Origin: Hyposmocoma kahamanoa
Lineage: Eukaryota; Arthropoda; Insecta; Lepidoptera; Cosmopterigidae
Assembly: GCF_003589595.1 (NCBI RefSeq)
Contig: NW_020653391.1
Coordinates: 3,294,101 to 3,358,100, forward strand
Length of the DNA stretch: 64,000 nt
Direction: 5' to 3'
Made by a program: the position numbers and the translations under genes. The notes beneath the pieces are model-generated. The model had not been told where the DNA came from and searched no databases. It saw nothing but the letters and a program-made list of their open reading frames with translations. Positions 33,744 through 44,471 of the stretch are shown piece after piece (the stretch's first letter is position 1; each line of letters opens with the position of its first letter).

Positions 33744-33822
33744 GGACTATGGCCTAAACCTTCGCCTGAGAAGAGACCCGTGCCCAGCAGTGGGATGTAC
33801 GGGTTGATGATGATGAGAAATG
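33744..33822 (+). mobile_element. SINE-F copy, 3' tail
   Basis: GGACTATGGCCTAAACCTTC to CCCAGCAGTGGGATGTACGG then GTTGATGATGATGA. The tail resembles the end of the RTE-like LINE at 46230-46270, so this SINE probably uses that LINE's enzymes. Confidence 0.85.
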
Positions 33823-33948
33823 ATCTATTCTCAATTGGTCATTGAGTCTGGGTAGGGTAGGAGTTATTCTTATCTATACATAGAATAGGAATGCAACAAT
33901 TATTTTGAAACAAAGTTGAGTAGTTTAATATAGAGTTTGTGACAATTG

Positions 33949-34028
33949 CATTCTTGGTGTAATGAGGCTACATCTTGAAAATAGCATTTAATCAGGAAAG
34001 ATATTCAAAGATTCTACGAACGAACTTA
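33949..34028 (-). mobile_element. MITE-B right-end fragment
   Basis: TTCTTGGTGTAATGAGGC, then CAGGAAAGATATTCAAAGAT and TCTACGAACGAA; stops at 34028. Confidence 0.75.
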
Positions 34029-34404
34029 GGGTGAGCACAGACAAGCGTAATTTTGTGCGTTGTGTTATTCGAGTTGCATAATTCACGTTGCATTCGGTTT
34101 CAAATAAAAGCCCTGTTTACGCCACACATATCTTTTGGTCGCACCGTACGACGTGCTGGTGTGGTTCGAAGAAGGGGTGAGGGAAACGGTCACTTTGATA
34201 TTGGATTTAATTAGAAAATTAGGGCAAAGATAGATAGATACTCTGATCTGTGTTGTAGCGTCATGCCAATACGGGACATAGAACATGCTGCTGTAATTTA
34301 CCGCAGCTACTGATTTTCCTTACCTTTTGCTTCGGTACCAGCCGCGGTCCGAAGCGGAAACAAAACGCGACACGTAATTTTCGCTCTTATTACATGGATC
34401 CAGT
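34029..34404. other. No feature seen
   Basis: Unique-looking DNA with a 67-codon minus frame of no recognised family. Confidence 0.4.
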
Positions 34405-34538
34405 TTAGTAGCAGTAGAGCTCCTTGTGAAAGAGTTCGTCCAGGGAAGTACTGCCACCTTACATATTTCTGCCGCACCGCATTAGTGTGAGCGTTACGGT
34501 GCTGGTGAAATTACAGGCACATAGTATTATAAAAAAAC
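34405..34538 (+). repeat. LepA repeat with large internal deletion
   Basis: The 5' 120 bp run to ACAGGCACAT and join directly to AGTATTATAAAAAAA, removing ~180 bp including the main hairpin. Confidence 0.85.
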
Positions 34539-35423
34539 ATAAATTTTCTGACCGCCTTAATGCGATTCTGTATCGATAAATGTGGTGAATCCCATAGTCA
34601 ACACTTCGTTTTAAAAACTACTTAGTTAAAAAAAAACATTTGAATTTGGCAAATGAATAAAACTGCATCTGATTCGTAATGACAATTCCCACGACGAGGA
34701 TAAGTAAACAATAATCTGTAGTGATTTGATTACTCTAGCAATGAAAATTTTAATAGGCTCATTTTAAATTCTTTGATATATTGTTTTTATAGACATTTAA
34801 ATGTCGACAAGTTAAAACAGTTCTTAATAACATTGAAACAAACCGAAATTATGTAATGGATCGATCTCACGTGAGTGTGCTACGCGTTCTTGACTGTTGA
34901 TTTATTGAAAACCAATCACTTTATAGCATAACGCTTTACAACTGAGTCTACTAAGTCAAAATAAAGAAATTTATTAATTGTTGTACGCGCCCAATATGGT
35001 TTCAAAAATAATAAATATTTAAACCATCTAATGATTTTAATTTACCTCGAAATAAAAAACGATAAAGACGTTATTATTTGTAATAAAGATTAAAACCCTT
35101 TGAAAAGTTGACCATATAAAGCACTTATAAGCATCCAAAAGGCTTTTAACAGGTTCACTTTATAAAATTAACATTCGTATGGTTGTACAAAAGTGGGGAT
35201 CAAAGCTTGCCCTGCCCGTGACGTCACTTTGAGGATTATGGCCCCACGCTCTGGCAACTGACACGCGTTAGTATTTTCATGTTGGCAGCTTAGCATTTAA
35301 TGGCTGCATTCAAATTATCGTAATTTAAAAAATACATTACGTAATACCAGATAGTGCATTCTCCATATTCTATTATACTGTTTTTAGATAGTTTATAGTA
35401 TATTTATTTGTAACCATGTAAAT
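34539..35423. other. No recognised feature; one CRE site
   Basis: GTGACGTCAC at about 35218-35227 is a perfect CREB/ATF palindrome in otherwise unrecognised DNA. Confidence 0.4.
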
Positions 35424-35502
35424 TTTAGCAGCTGTGGAGCACCTTGTGAAAATGTTTATCGGAAATGTTTATAGAGAAGTAGGTACTGCTGTTACTATGA
35501 TC
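35424..35502 (+). repeat. LepA 5' fragment
   Basis: TTTTAGCAGCTGTGGAGCAC then degraded; contains a short duplication of AAATGTTTAT. Confidence 0.6.
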
Positions 35503-35624
35503 TGGGTATGATTCAGTGGTCCACTGGGTAGCCGTATAATTCAACCTTAAAGCACCAGTACTTAGGGCAATCAATCAAAGGCATGATATGGGCTAATGAG
35601 CGAAACAAACGAAATAATTTAAAT

Positions 35625-35697
35625 TTTAACAGCACTAGTCCTTGTCAAAGAGTTTGTCCAGACTTACTGACACCATATATATTTCTGCCGCCAATTT
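35625..35697 (+). repeat. LepA 5' fragment
   Basis: AACAGCACTAGTCCTTGTCA to ATTTCTGCCGCCAA, then Rep-J begins shortly after. Confidence 0.65.
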
Positions 35698-35727
35698 TTT
35701 TTTACATTATGTTGTGACGATGCGTCC

Positions 35728-35880
35728 TCCCTCCATCTTTATCCCACCTTTTCTCTGGTTCCTGGCCACTTGTTTTCAAATTTTTAATCGTTCTTTAATT
35801 CCTTTGCCTCGTCATTCTCATTATGTTTCGTTCCGTCGTCACTCTTTGCTCAATCGCTGAAGCGAGCAGTGCTGCTCGTC
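35728..35880 (+). repeat. Rep-J copy 2
   Basis: CTTTATCCCACCTTTTCTC, GGTTCCTGGCCACTTG, TTTGCCTCG, GTTTCGTTCC and GAAGCGAGCAG; partner of 6540-6690. Confidence 0.6.
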
Positions 35881-36171
35881 TAATTTTGATCCTTTTACCA
35901 GTTCCCAACCTAAATAATGTGCCAACTTTAATACCAATCTAACCTAGTAATATTGTATAACTCGGCCCTTTCGGGGTAAGTCTGTCTCACGTTTTAGTAC
36001 TTAAGTGGGGAATGTTTTGTAGCGTTGTATCTGTTTTTATGCCCTTTTCTCGTTACAGCCTTCCATTTTTCTTTCGACTTTACTTACGAAATAAATTATG
36101 CGGACCGAAGTAGTCTATTTTGTTGCCGTGATTCTGATCATGGCACCTTAGCGGTTTACAACCTCTTCAAT

Positions 36172-36315
36172 GTGAGCATTCTTGCGTTATAGTTTTGAAG
36201 GGGAAGATTGCTGGGGAATGTATCACAGGCGCATGAAAAATGTGGGAGACGTGCGCAATAGCAGTGCCCCTCAGGTCTTTGCAGTTTAAAAACGTTGAAT
36301 GGCACTGCAACTGTA
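36172..36315 (+). repeat. LepA repeat, middle section
   Basis: AATGTGAGCATTCTTGCG through the hairpin to GGCACTGCAACTG, much mutated. Confidence 0.75.
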
Positions 36316-36827
36316 TTATCGTTCTGCACATTCTACTTAGGCAAATGCTATCGCGGTGTAGCTGGCCTGATGAAACTGGTAGAGTAGGGATTATTATTCT
36401 TAATACGTGTGACTACGGCGTAGCTGATGCCGGAGCTGATACCTCAGCGAAATTGAAGGATATTACTGTTAGAATAGAACTGTTTAGCACATTTTAAAAT
36501 CCCTAAAACGATTGAGGTATAAAATGCCTAAAGGTACATGGAACAATGATAGTTCTGAATTTAATTTTTAACGGCGGATCTTCCATAAGCCAGTTACTAG
36601 AAAAGTGATCAGGTATTTATAAACCAATCGTCAGGATAAAGTAGCTTCGCCACACGCTGAGTTAGTACTTGATAAATTCACCGACAACACGGCATATTCG
36701 TTCCAGGATCGGTATAATTCAATTACCGACACGCTCGCAAAGTTGTCGCCTTTTTGTAAATGTGATTTAGAAGCGAAGCGAACGCGATTGGTGTTTTAAG
36801 TAGATCAATTACTTAAGTTTTTTTTAC
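36316..36827. other. No feature seen
   Basis: Unrecognised DNA; no open frame of note beyond one that runs out of the LepA piece. Confidence 0.4.
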
Positions 36828-37047
36828 GATACCAGGTGATAGAATGAACAAGCCGTGCAAGCAGTCGCAGTGCCACACAGAGCTTTTAATCACAAAGATC
36901 TGAGGGGGCACTGCAACTGTACCCGTCACTCTGAGACATAAGTTGACAAGTCACATGTGCTTTATCCTTCAAAACCGGAACAGAACAGAAATAAGTAAAG
37001 TGGCAGTACTTCTCTGGATGAACTCTTTCACAAGGAGCTCTAATTGT
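36828..37047 (-). repeat. LepA repeat with deletions
   Basis: ACGATACCAGGTGATAGAAT to CACAAGGAGCTCTAATTG. Deleted blocks near 36872 (TCGCTTACCACC) and 36960. Confidence 0.8.
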
Positions 37048-38106
37048 ACAAAAGTAACGTTTTATAGGCCCCTATCGATACTAAACCTTAAACTAAAACC
37101 TCTTTGACATCTAAGGAACGCTTTATTTACATTACTAATGTTATATCTTTTTCCGAATTGAATTATTCTTCAAACGTAATCATTCTGGAGAATGAAGATA
37201 CTTTAAGCCTAATGAGGCGACGGTATCAGCGTATAACTTCATTATTAGTTGATTTATTACAATCGCCAGTCCGTTAGTTATTAAAGGGGTTTTTGATAGT
37301 AGAATTGCATAATTTTTTCCAACTTATTCAGAGACGCGTGATTTAGGCTTTATACAGAGATTGAAATTCAACTTTATGCTGCTTAGATAAGAACGGCCCC
37401 AACTCTAAAGTACTAAGTCTAAAAGACTGAATATGTCGCGCTGATAACTCTATAAAGCGCTAAATAGCCTGGATAAATGCTTTTTTATGACACTAAACGA
37501 ACAAGTCATTCGCTTGGCGGTACAATATCATATCATGTCATATCAATAACAATATCATTATCATTTGGTATCATTAATATATATATATATATAAAGTTTC
37601 AGATATTTAAAAGAAATTATGTGGTAAAATCAAAACAAAACAGTCCAACGCTATGTAGCGCTACATAGTCATTATCTAGGGCTTTATGCGGCTTGTAGCT
37701 TTTACTTTGCTCGAGGTCATACATCATTCTCAGTTTCTTAAGTTTTGAAAGAAGTTACATTAACGGATAATAATACGTATATTATAATAATTACAATATG
37801 TATTACCCACCGATAACGTACCTGCTTTGTAAAATGTAATAAAATACCAAGCAAGCTCAACCTTTGATAGAATCGCATCGCTGTAATAGAGCATGTCCAT
37901 ATCGTGTAGCAAGCTAGCGAGTCTTGTACAACCTGTAATGTTAAGATCAGCATGCCGACTGCGTTCACTCACGCGGGTAAAGTGCTGTGCTGAGGTGGTT
38001 CGTATGTGTCTTCTCGATTGCACTTAAGCGATGAAACACACTCTGATCGATATTTCGACTAGTGACGCAGTATTGATAGGATATGAAAGTGAACTGCATG
38101 GTAAAG
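37048..38106. other. No recognised feature; (AT)n and an 18-bp palindrome
   Basis: (AT)n at 37576-37593. CTATGTAGCGCTACATAG at 37651-37668 is a perfect 18-bp palindrome. Short minus frames at 37738-38023 show no known domain. Confidence 0.5.
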
Positions 38107-38351
38107 TTTTAGTAGCGCTAGAGCTCTGCTTGTGAAAGAGTACATCCAGGAAAATACTGACACCTTTTCTATTTCTGCTGCCAGGCAGTAATGTGAGCAT
38201 TACTGTGTTCCAGTTTTGAATTTGTTTGAAATTGAATAAATTAAAAAAAAAGGGACTTGTCAGCTAACGTCTCAGGGTGATTGATCTCGGGTCTTTGTGA
38301 TTTAAACCAGGCGCACGACTTGTTCGTTCCATTACTTGGAATCAATACAAA
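38107..38351 (+). repeat. LepA repeat, middle deleted
   Basis: 5' part intact to GTTCCAGTTTTGAA. The later part is reduced to GGTCTTTGTGATTTAAA joined to CCAGGCGCACGACTTG, so half of the hairpin is lost. Confidence 0.85.
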
Positions 38352-39085
38352 AGGAGGAATTGATCTGACTCTACCAAACTAAAAGAGCAAGAGATAAGAA
38401 TAAGAATACTTTATTGCGTAAGCACCGAGACACATGATCTTAAAATTAAAATACAATATTATAAACTTTAAACTAAAATACAAAAGTTAAAACATAATTA
38501 TAACAAAATAATTAAACAAAATATTAAAACCAAATAAAAAATTAAAAATGTAATAATAAATGCGTATCGCGGCGCACGCGAAAGGGGTTTGCTCAGCTAT
38601 TAGCTACAGGCTGATAGATTTTCAGCCTGCAGCGCTGGTTTTCAGCAAGCCCGATGTGAGTGAAGCACGGACTCGAGCTCAAACAAAACAAATACATGCA
38701 TAACATGTGCGTGAAACTTGGTATATACAAAAATATTTATACACTAAATATATAATACGAATACATAGATAAATAAAACAGCATAAGTGTAAACTAATTT
38801 AATTACTTCATTAATAGATATATACATGTGTTATATGAAGATGTAATTTATATATTGTGCAGTAAGTAATAAATAATGTGTGAGAAATAAATAAACATTT
38901 CGAGCCTTTCATGTTACTTGAAGACGTCGATCGTTCGTCGTCTTTCATCTATTTACCGCTAGATAGCAGCACATTGTATATATTCTCAGTATAATGTCGA
39001 TAAGAAAACAAATATAAATAAACAAAATGTCGTACCTTAGCTTCTGAGGCAGCGTTTAGAGGGAACTGGTTTGAAGAAAAAGAAT
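38352..39085. other. Possible LINE 3' UTR end, otherwise AT-rich
   Basis: AAGAATAAGAATACTTTATTG at about 38398-38418, read on the minus strand, gives CAATAAAGTATTCTTATTC, a common end of insect LINEs. The 38450-38560 DNA is A-rich. A small stem, CAGGCTGATA…TTTTCAGCCTG, lies at 38608-38630. Confidence 0.35.
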
Positions 39086-39089
39086 TGAT

Positions 39090-39348
39090 CTCAAAAGTTC
39101 GTGGTGTTACATCTGTTTGCCAAGTTTTATTGAAATCGGTTACCGGAAAGTGCGCGAAACCAACTTCCCCTAGTTTGCCACCCTTGGAGGTGGAATATTT
39201 TCTTCTTATTTAAATGGGACCTATACTGAGGTAAGCTCGTTCAAACAAAACAGGTCATCAAAACCGGTTCACAAATAAAATACATAAAACGTAACATACA
39301 TAAAAAGTACAGTCGAATTGAGAACCTCCTCCTTTTTTGAAGTCTGTT
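39090..39348 (-). repeat. Rep-I copy, near full
   Basis: TTGCCAAGTTTTATTGAAAT, CCCCTAGTTTGCCACCC, GGTGGAATATTTTCTTC and CAGTCGAATTGAGAACCTC, then CCTTTTTTGAAGTC. Matches 58885-59085 reversed. Confidence 0.8.
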
Positions 39349-39456
39349 GAACAGGAAGGTAAATGAAAGATTTACCAAAATTTATACACGCTTAAGGCGA
39401 TAAAAACCGACAAACCCGATAAAAAGATCTGTAACATACACAGAAAAATTCGAAGT

Positions 39457-39548
39457 CTGCTGACTTGATCTCTAGCTCAGTTGGTAGAACGGTGGCCCTA
39501 GTTTCGCATATGGATACAGGTTGGAGACCTGGCAGATCGAAGGGATTT
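39457..39548 (+). mobile_element. SINE-E head
   Basis: TCTAGCTCAGTTGGTAGAAC (A box) and a degraded B-box (GGTTGGAGACC). A LINE tail follows in reverse orientation and the SINE tail resumes at ~39768 (GATCTTTGTATTAATAATTA). Confidence 0.75.
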
Positions 39549-39552
39549 TCTT

Positions 39553-39765
39553 TGCTTTTTTTTTTAAGTAAAAATTAAGTGCGCATTTGAACCAATGAAC
39601 CAAATAATGCCTCCAATCCAATCCAAAAGTGAATAGGCATTATTTTTCCCATTTAAGGCCCAAGGTATCGAGTTCAAGGAAACAAGTATTCATACAGGTA
39701 ATTCCTCTTCATTGCCGTTCGTCTTAGAGACGTTCTTGCAAATCCTTGGTATATCCACATTGTAT
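39553..39765 (-). pseudogene. LINE 3' end fragment
   Basis: AAGTGCGCATTTGAACC, CCAAATAATGCC and AAAAGTGAATAGGCATTATT match the 27060-27250 LINE tail in the same (minus) sense, with a poly(T) at 39553-39565 as its reversed poly(A). Inserted into SINE-E between head and tail. Confidence 0.7.
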
Positions 39766-40065
39766 GTACGATCTTTGTATTAATAATTATACTTCACTAC
39801 AAAGACACATGTTGTTGCTAATAAATAAATAATAAATAAATTGACGTCGGAAAGGTAAAACGTCTAACTTGCATTTGGAAAATATTACAGGACAGCGATT
39901 TAAAGCTTTTTTTAGGAAAAAACAACGTATTTTTATTTACCATATTGAAAAACAGAAACTTTCTACTTTTCCATAGAGTTACGATTTTTTTTTCAATATT
40001 TTTGTAATATTTTCCAAATGCACGTTGGTAAATCTTTACTTAACCACTGTCCAAATAAATATTAG

Positions 40066-40262
40066 ACATATTAGAAATATTAGAAATATTAGACAACATC
40101 ATATACGTTGCCCTGATCCCAAAGAAAATCGGAAACAAGGACGGTACCACAAATACCATACCCGAGATGACAAAAGTTGGTTTTTCTACATTGGCCCGGC
40201 CGGGGATCGAACGCGGCAAATTAGAGATGTGTGCAAACCACGGAGGTCGTCAAATTTACTTA
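40066..40262 (-). mobile_element. SINE-D copy with 9-bp tail repeat
   Basis: Reversed: ACCTCCGTGGTTTGCACAC, CGATCCCCGGCCGGGCC and GGTATTTGTGGTACCGTCC. The tail holds four 9-bp units of the ATTAGAAAT type (40071-40106). Confidence 0.85.
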
Positions 40263-40339
40263 AGTTTGTGATATAAGAATGTGAAGTATTCTTCTTAATC
40301 GGGAACTACGTGGCTTATTAACGATATACATATTATCAT

Positions 40340-40510
40340 GGATTCGAGGTGATGTATCGCTAGACCACGTGCGTGCAGCACGCGTAAGTTGCCGCGAAGC
40401 CAATAACGGCACAAATTGATTTGTGCGCGCGCGGTGCACAGAGGTTATAATTTTCGCGCCACGCCGCGCGGCCCCATGCGGCGCTGCCGACCTGGCGGAA
40501 AGACGGCGCG
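40340..40510. other. CpG-rich patch
   Basis: About 170 bp rich in GCGCGC/CGCGCG (AATTGATTTGTGCGCGCGCG, CGCCACGCCGCGCGGCC) and containing ACCACGTGCGTGCAGCACGC. It stands out against AT-rich flanks. No TIR or gene is seen; it may be regulatory. Confidence 0.4.
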
Positions 40511-40674
40511 TTCGTTTTGTAGTTTAAATAATTATCTTGTTAAAGAGTTTGTATTACAGTGGAATGTATGTTTTTGTTGGTCATAAAATTATTAAATTAA
40601 GTTATTAATCAAATAATGTTACGAAAAGTTTACTTTTGAAAATGCGGTTTGAGAACAATGCATTTTGGCATTTC

Positions 40675-40940
40675 AAGTCGTGTGCTTGGTGACAAGCGAC
40701 CTGCCTGTCCGTGGTAGTTACAGTGCCGCAATCACAAAGATCTGAGTAGCCCTGTCACTTCGCCCGTCACCCTGAGAGGGAAGTTGACAAGTCACATGCA
40801 TAATTATGACACATAATTTCACTAGCACCTTTATCCTTCAAAACCGGAACGCAGTAATGCTCACATTATTGCTTTGCTGGAGAAATAGGTAAGTTGGCTG
40901 TATTTCCCTGGACTCTTTCACAAGAGCTATACTGCTGCTA
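40675..40940 (-). repeat. LepA repeat, near full length
   Basis: TCAAGTCGTGTGCTTGGTG to CACAAGAGCTATACTGCTG. All major blocks present but diverged. Confidence 0.85.
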
Positions 40941-41867
40941 AATTGATCCTAATTATGTTCGCAAAATTATAAATCACTTATTTCTTTTATTGGCTACCCG
41001 AACACATAATGTAAACTACCACCAAACGTGATCCAAATAAACCATCTCCATCTTTACATAATCAACTCTATAACATTCTTTGGATGTTGCTCTATGCTGA
41101 CACTGCGCTTATAAAAAGTACCAGGAAGCAAGAAAAGAAAAGAGCCTTCTAGGCAAAACAATGCATGCAAAAGGGCGACTAACGACCGTTGAATTTTTTA
41201 ACATGCGACGGCTTCTAAGCCTTTGCTCGCCTGGTACACAAGCAGGTTCGTAGATTCGCTACGGTAGATCCTTTACCTGTATTTACGCAAACTTCTTTTG
41301 AAAGGAAAACTTTAAAACGTTTTTGGATAAACAATTTTTTTTGCAAAATTTTAATGTGCACTGGTTACATACAGTCCAAAAAATATCAGTTTGATGATTC
41401 CAAGGTTAAAATTTCTATTCTATTGTCAGTTCTTATTGTAAATCGACTTTATTGTAGGGACAAAATCGAGTGTGAAATCGATGGATTCTATCTTTTTAGT
41501 GTTCCGTACCGAATATAAAAAAACGAATACTTAAGGAAACTTTGTCCATCTCCTCATCCATTACATGGATTTCCGAATTTTCTCCGGTACTATTTGATAT
41601 TTATAAAATTTTAAATTTTAAATTGCTAAATTTCTCTAGGATAGAGACATTAGTGGCTTATATACAGCTGTGTAATATTCAAAGTAAGATATTGATTTTG
41701 GAAATAAGTTTGAAGGCCTAAATTAGAAAGCGCGAAAAAATGTTTTTCTAATTCGCTAAGTGTGGTATTGAAATATATAAGCTTGTAGAAATACGAAATT
41801 TTATGCATCAAACTAACGAATTTTCGTCTTTTTTTAATTAAAAAATATTTATGATCGCAAATTTCAT
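40941..41867. other. No feature seen
   Basis: AT-rich DNA without recognisable element ends. Confidence 0.45.
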
Positions 41868-42300
41868 ATATTCAGATAAATAAAACTCACAAAACGTGTT
41901 AATTTATTTGGTTTTATATTTTAAAATAATTTAACAAAATAAATCTTTATTTAGTAGCACACAAATAGCACTTTGATATCACAAGGCCACATCTACGAAA
42001 TGCCAACAACAAAAAGTTTTCAACGAAAAAAGTTTGAAGATTCTTCAAGCAAAATCACTCGATATTTTTTTTATGCCAAAAACAGGGATGAGTTATAAAC
42101 ACATGATTATTATTTTTATGTCTTTCATGTGATAAACGCATGATCACATGTAGCTTATTACGAATTAAGAAAAATTAAATGATTGTGATTTCATCGCATT
42201 TTCAGAAAATTGAAACTCACACAACATGGTAGCTACTTATTTGGATTTGTATTTTAAAAACAATTTAACAGACAACCTTTATTTAGTAGAGCAAACAATT
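41868..42300. repeat. Old ~330-bp tandem duplication (two ends of it)
   Basis: 41868-41975 and 42203-42300 share TTCAG…AAACTCAC, TTATTTGG, TATTTTAAAA, ATTTAACA and CTTTATTTAGTAG in the same order. MITE-B lies between them. Similarity is imperfect, judged by eye at about three quarters. Confidence 0.6.
41975..42161 (-). mobile_element. MITE-B copy, diverged
   Basis: ATATCACAAGGCCACATCTA to GTGATAAACGCATGATCACA and TGTAGCTTATTACG. Left and right TIR remnants both present. Confidence 0.75.
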
Positions 42301-43128
42301 GTATACAGAGCACTCATGGCGCAAGTTCGACTTGCACTTGGTTTTTATCGTTAGTGATCCTTCGAATGGATTAGTGGCTTCACAAATTTGTAGTTTGTAC
42401 AAATATTATTTTAAAATATTATACTCTATAGTCGAAGAATGTAATAAAAATATTCTACAATACAACAGATTTCTTAGGTAAAATCTGACAACTACCCTTC
42501 ACTTTTTTTTAACGAATTACATAAAAAAATTCAGAATTGCTTATTTAGCAATGTTTTCAGATAAAATATGACTAATATTAACACATTGGTGTTTTAGTGG
42601 ATAACAGTAATGTTTGGATACATTCATTCAAATACTTTTGTGTGCGAATAGGCTTGAGACATTTCACTTTACTACCTATTTAAATACTTTTTGCACAACA
42701 CAATAATAAAACGCAAATACAAACAAAAGACAAAACTGACAAGCCGTCATTCAGGCCCTTTTCGCCATTTCCATCAAAGCAAGGAAAATATATGAAAATT
42801 CCGTATGGTGGAACCTTTATTTAAATAAACGGGTTAAAAGTAAAATGAAAACAGGTCAACCGACAAATCTGTTAATATTTTTCGGTCGGGGCTCTCAGGA
42901 GACTGTTGGGCATCTGTGAGAACTGGTGTACAGGGGCTGGTAGGGGAGACCGGGTACAAAAGTAACACTTTGCACTTTTTCTTTGATTTCTGGCTATCAA
43001 TCAAATTTTCGATCAAATTAATTTAACTCTATACAAGTTTCGTCTATACTCTACAAACGTACATTATAATTTTATTTCATACATCTTTTTTTTGTAACAA
43101 TTACAAAGCTGCAAAAAAAAAAGTCGAT

Positions 43129-43165
43129 TGTTACTTTCGTCCTGAGGGCCAGGACGAAAGTAACA
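43129..43165. repeat. Subterminal hairpin of the pogo-like element
   Basis: 15-bp perfect arms (43129-43143 and 43151-43165, core GTTACTTTCGTCCT) around a 7-nt loop. Each arm repeats the inner end of the TIR (GTTACTTTTG). Another such motif lies at 43175-43184, and at 45748-45757 near the other end. Confidence 0.85.
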
Positions 43166-43391
43166 CAGTGCAGGGCGAAAGTAACACCGAGTGGGTCCTG
43201 TGCAATATTATATGTATAATGAAACTGAAACACAAAATTAAATCATATTATTTATTAGAGACATAAGAGATAAAATAAAACGAAACAAAATATTTCTTCT
43301 CAACAATAACAAAGAACTTAATATCTTCTTCTTTTTAAATAATAGTTTACTCTTAGGCATAATGAGATCAACTTTAATGAGGTTCATATTT

Positions 43392-43880
43392 CTATTCAGA
43401 CTCGCAATTGTGGCAAACGTAATATGTATCATCTTTGGTGCACGCAGCGTGAGACCATTTTTTACAATCAACACACTGTACCCACTTCTCGTTTGGTAAG
43501 CTAGTGCTGAATAACTCCAAACAAACTATGCAAAAGCAATCTTCGTCATCAGAAGAATTGCTGCTTGCTGTTGTCTGGTTCTCCTTTCCTTTGCTTCTAG
43601 GAGGGTTCCTCGTCTTCTTTCCATGGCCTTTTCCTTTTGCAGATTGTAATTTTCTCTTGCCTTTCCCTGTAGTGGGTTGGAATATTGGTTTCTTGGCTTT
43701 ATTTCTTTGGTTATATTCTTCTTCAATTGCTCTTTTTTCGGGAGTGTCAGTAAGTATCACAGTTTTACGCTTTTTATAACCTCTTTTTGTTCCGGATCGT
43801 ATACCAGCTCGCGGTAGAGGTGAGAAATTACACTTGGGGTGAGAAATTAATTGGCCGTGTAAAAGATGCTTGAAGTCCAC
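43392..43880 (-). pseudogene. Transposase C-terminal tail with PHD-like zinc finger
   Basis: The minus frame reads a basic linker (GYKKRKTVILTDTPEKRAIE, KGKGHGKKTRNPPRSKGK), an acidic stretch (SSDDED) and a Cys/His pattern CFCIVC…WVQCVDCKKWSHAAC…YVCHNC. The spacing fits a PHD finger, a module that binds histone tails. It is joined to the DDE part only through two frameshifts (near 43975 and 43835). PHD-like tails are known on some insect pogo-like transposases. It may steer insertion toward particular chromatin (inference). Confidence 0.8.
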
Positions 43881-43979
43881 TAGGTCCTGGCTGTGGCGAG
43901 CTTGGTGATGGATGTGAGGTAGCAGGGTTTAAGAACTGATTTCCATCATCTGTTTGAATGTTCGATACACTCCGAAGAG

Positions 43980-44471
43980 TTACCAATTCGGGATTGTTAG
44001 ATCTAATTGAATGGGCATTAAGTTTGTTACTCGACCTAGTTCTGGAAGGTGATCTGCTTCGATCATCCGATCAACTTCGATGGCTGACGGTTGAATTTCG
44101 TTATTAGATTGCAAGGTACGATTTGTTACAGAAGACGGTGCGAAGTCAACGGCGGAAAAGATATTCCTATTAAATGGACTTATACCAGTACAGGTAACAC
44201 CTGCAATAGCATTTCTATCGGTGACGGCAAGAGGAAATGCTTCTCTGACAATCCCAGGAATGTAATGTATAGTCATTGTTTGACCAGGATGATTTCGCAT
44301 CCAATTATCTGTAGCAGTATTTATCATTTTCTTGAATGGTCCAAACACCGCTCTATCCAGGGGTTGCAGTTTGTGTGTACAGTGGGGAGGAAATGACAGC
44401 AACACTATTCCATTTATCTTACAATAATCGAGGGCATGAATTGATACATGTGATATATGATTGACAAGCAA
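43980..44471 (-). pseudogene. pogo-like transposase, DDE second half (broken, Asp lost)
   Basis: A shifted minus frame continues with LLLLVNHISHVSIHALDYCK, then LLSFPPHCTHKLQPLDRAVFGPFK. In Tigger/pogo enzymes this is the LLLxDNHxSH…PPHxxHxLQPLD block whose first Asp is catalytic. Here that codon is GTC (44463-44465), so Val replaces Asp by one base. The frame runs to a stop after LTIPNW, and the sense continues in a third frame (TLRSVSNIQTDDGNQFL). Confidence 0.92.

Noticed and set aside
42834..43016. 60-codon minus frame rich in Pro/Ser at the transposon edge
   Set aside because: It spans the TIR and its flank, so it cannot be an original gene.
43504..43779. Plus-strand frame with many Phe/Leu, membrane-protein-like
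   Set aside because: Antisense shadow of the Lys/Ser-rich transposase tail.
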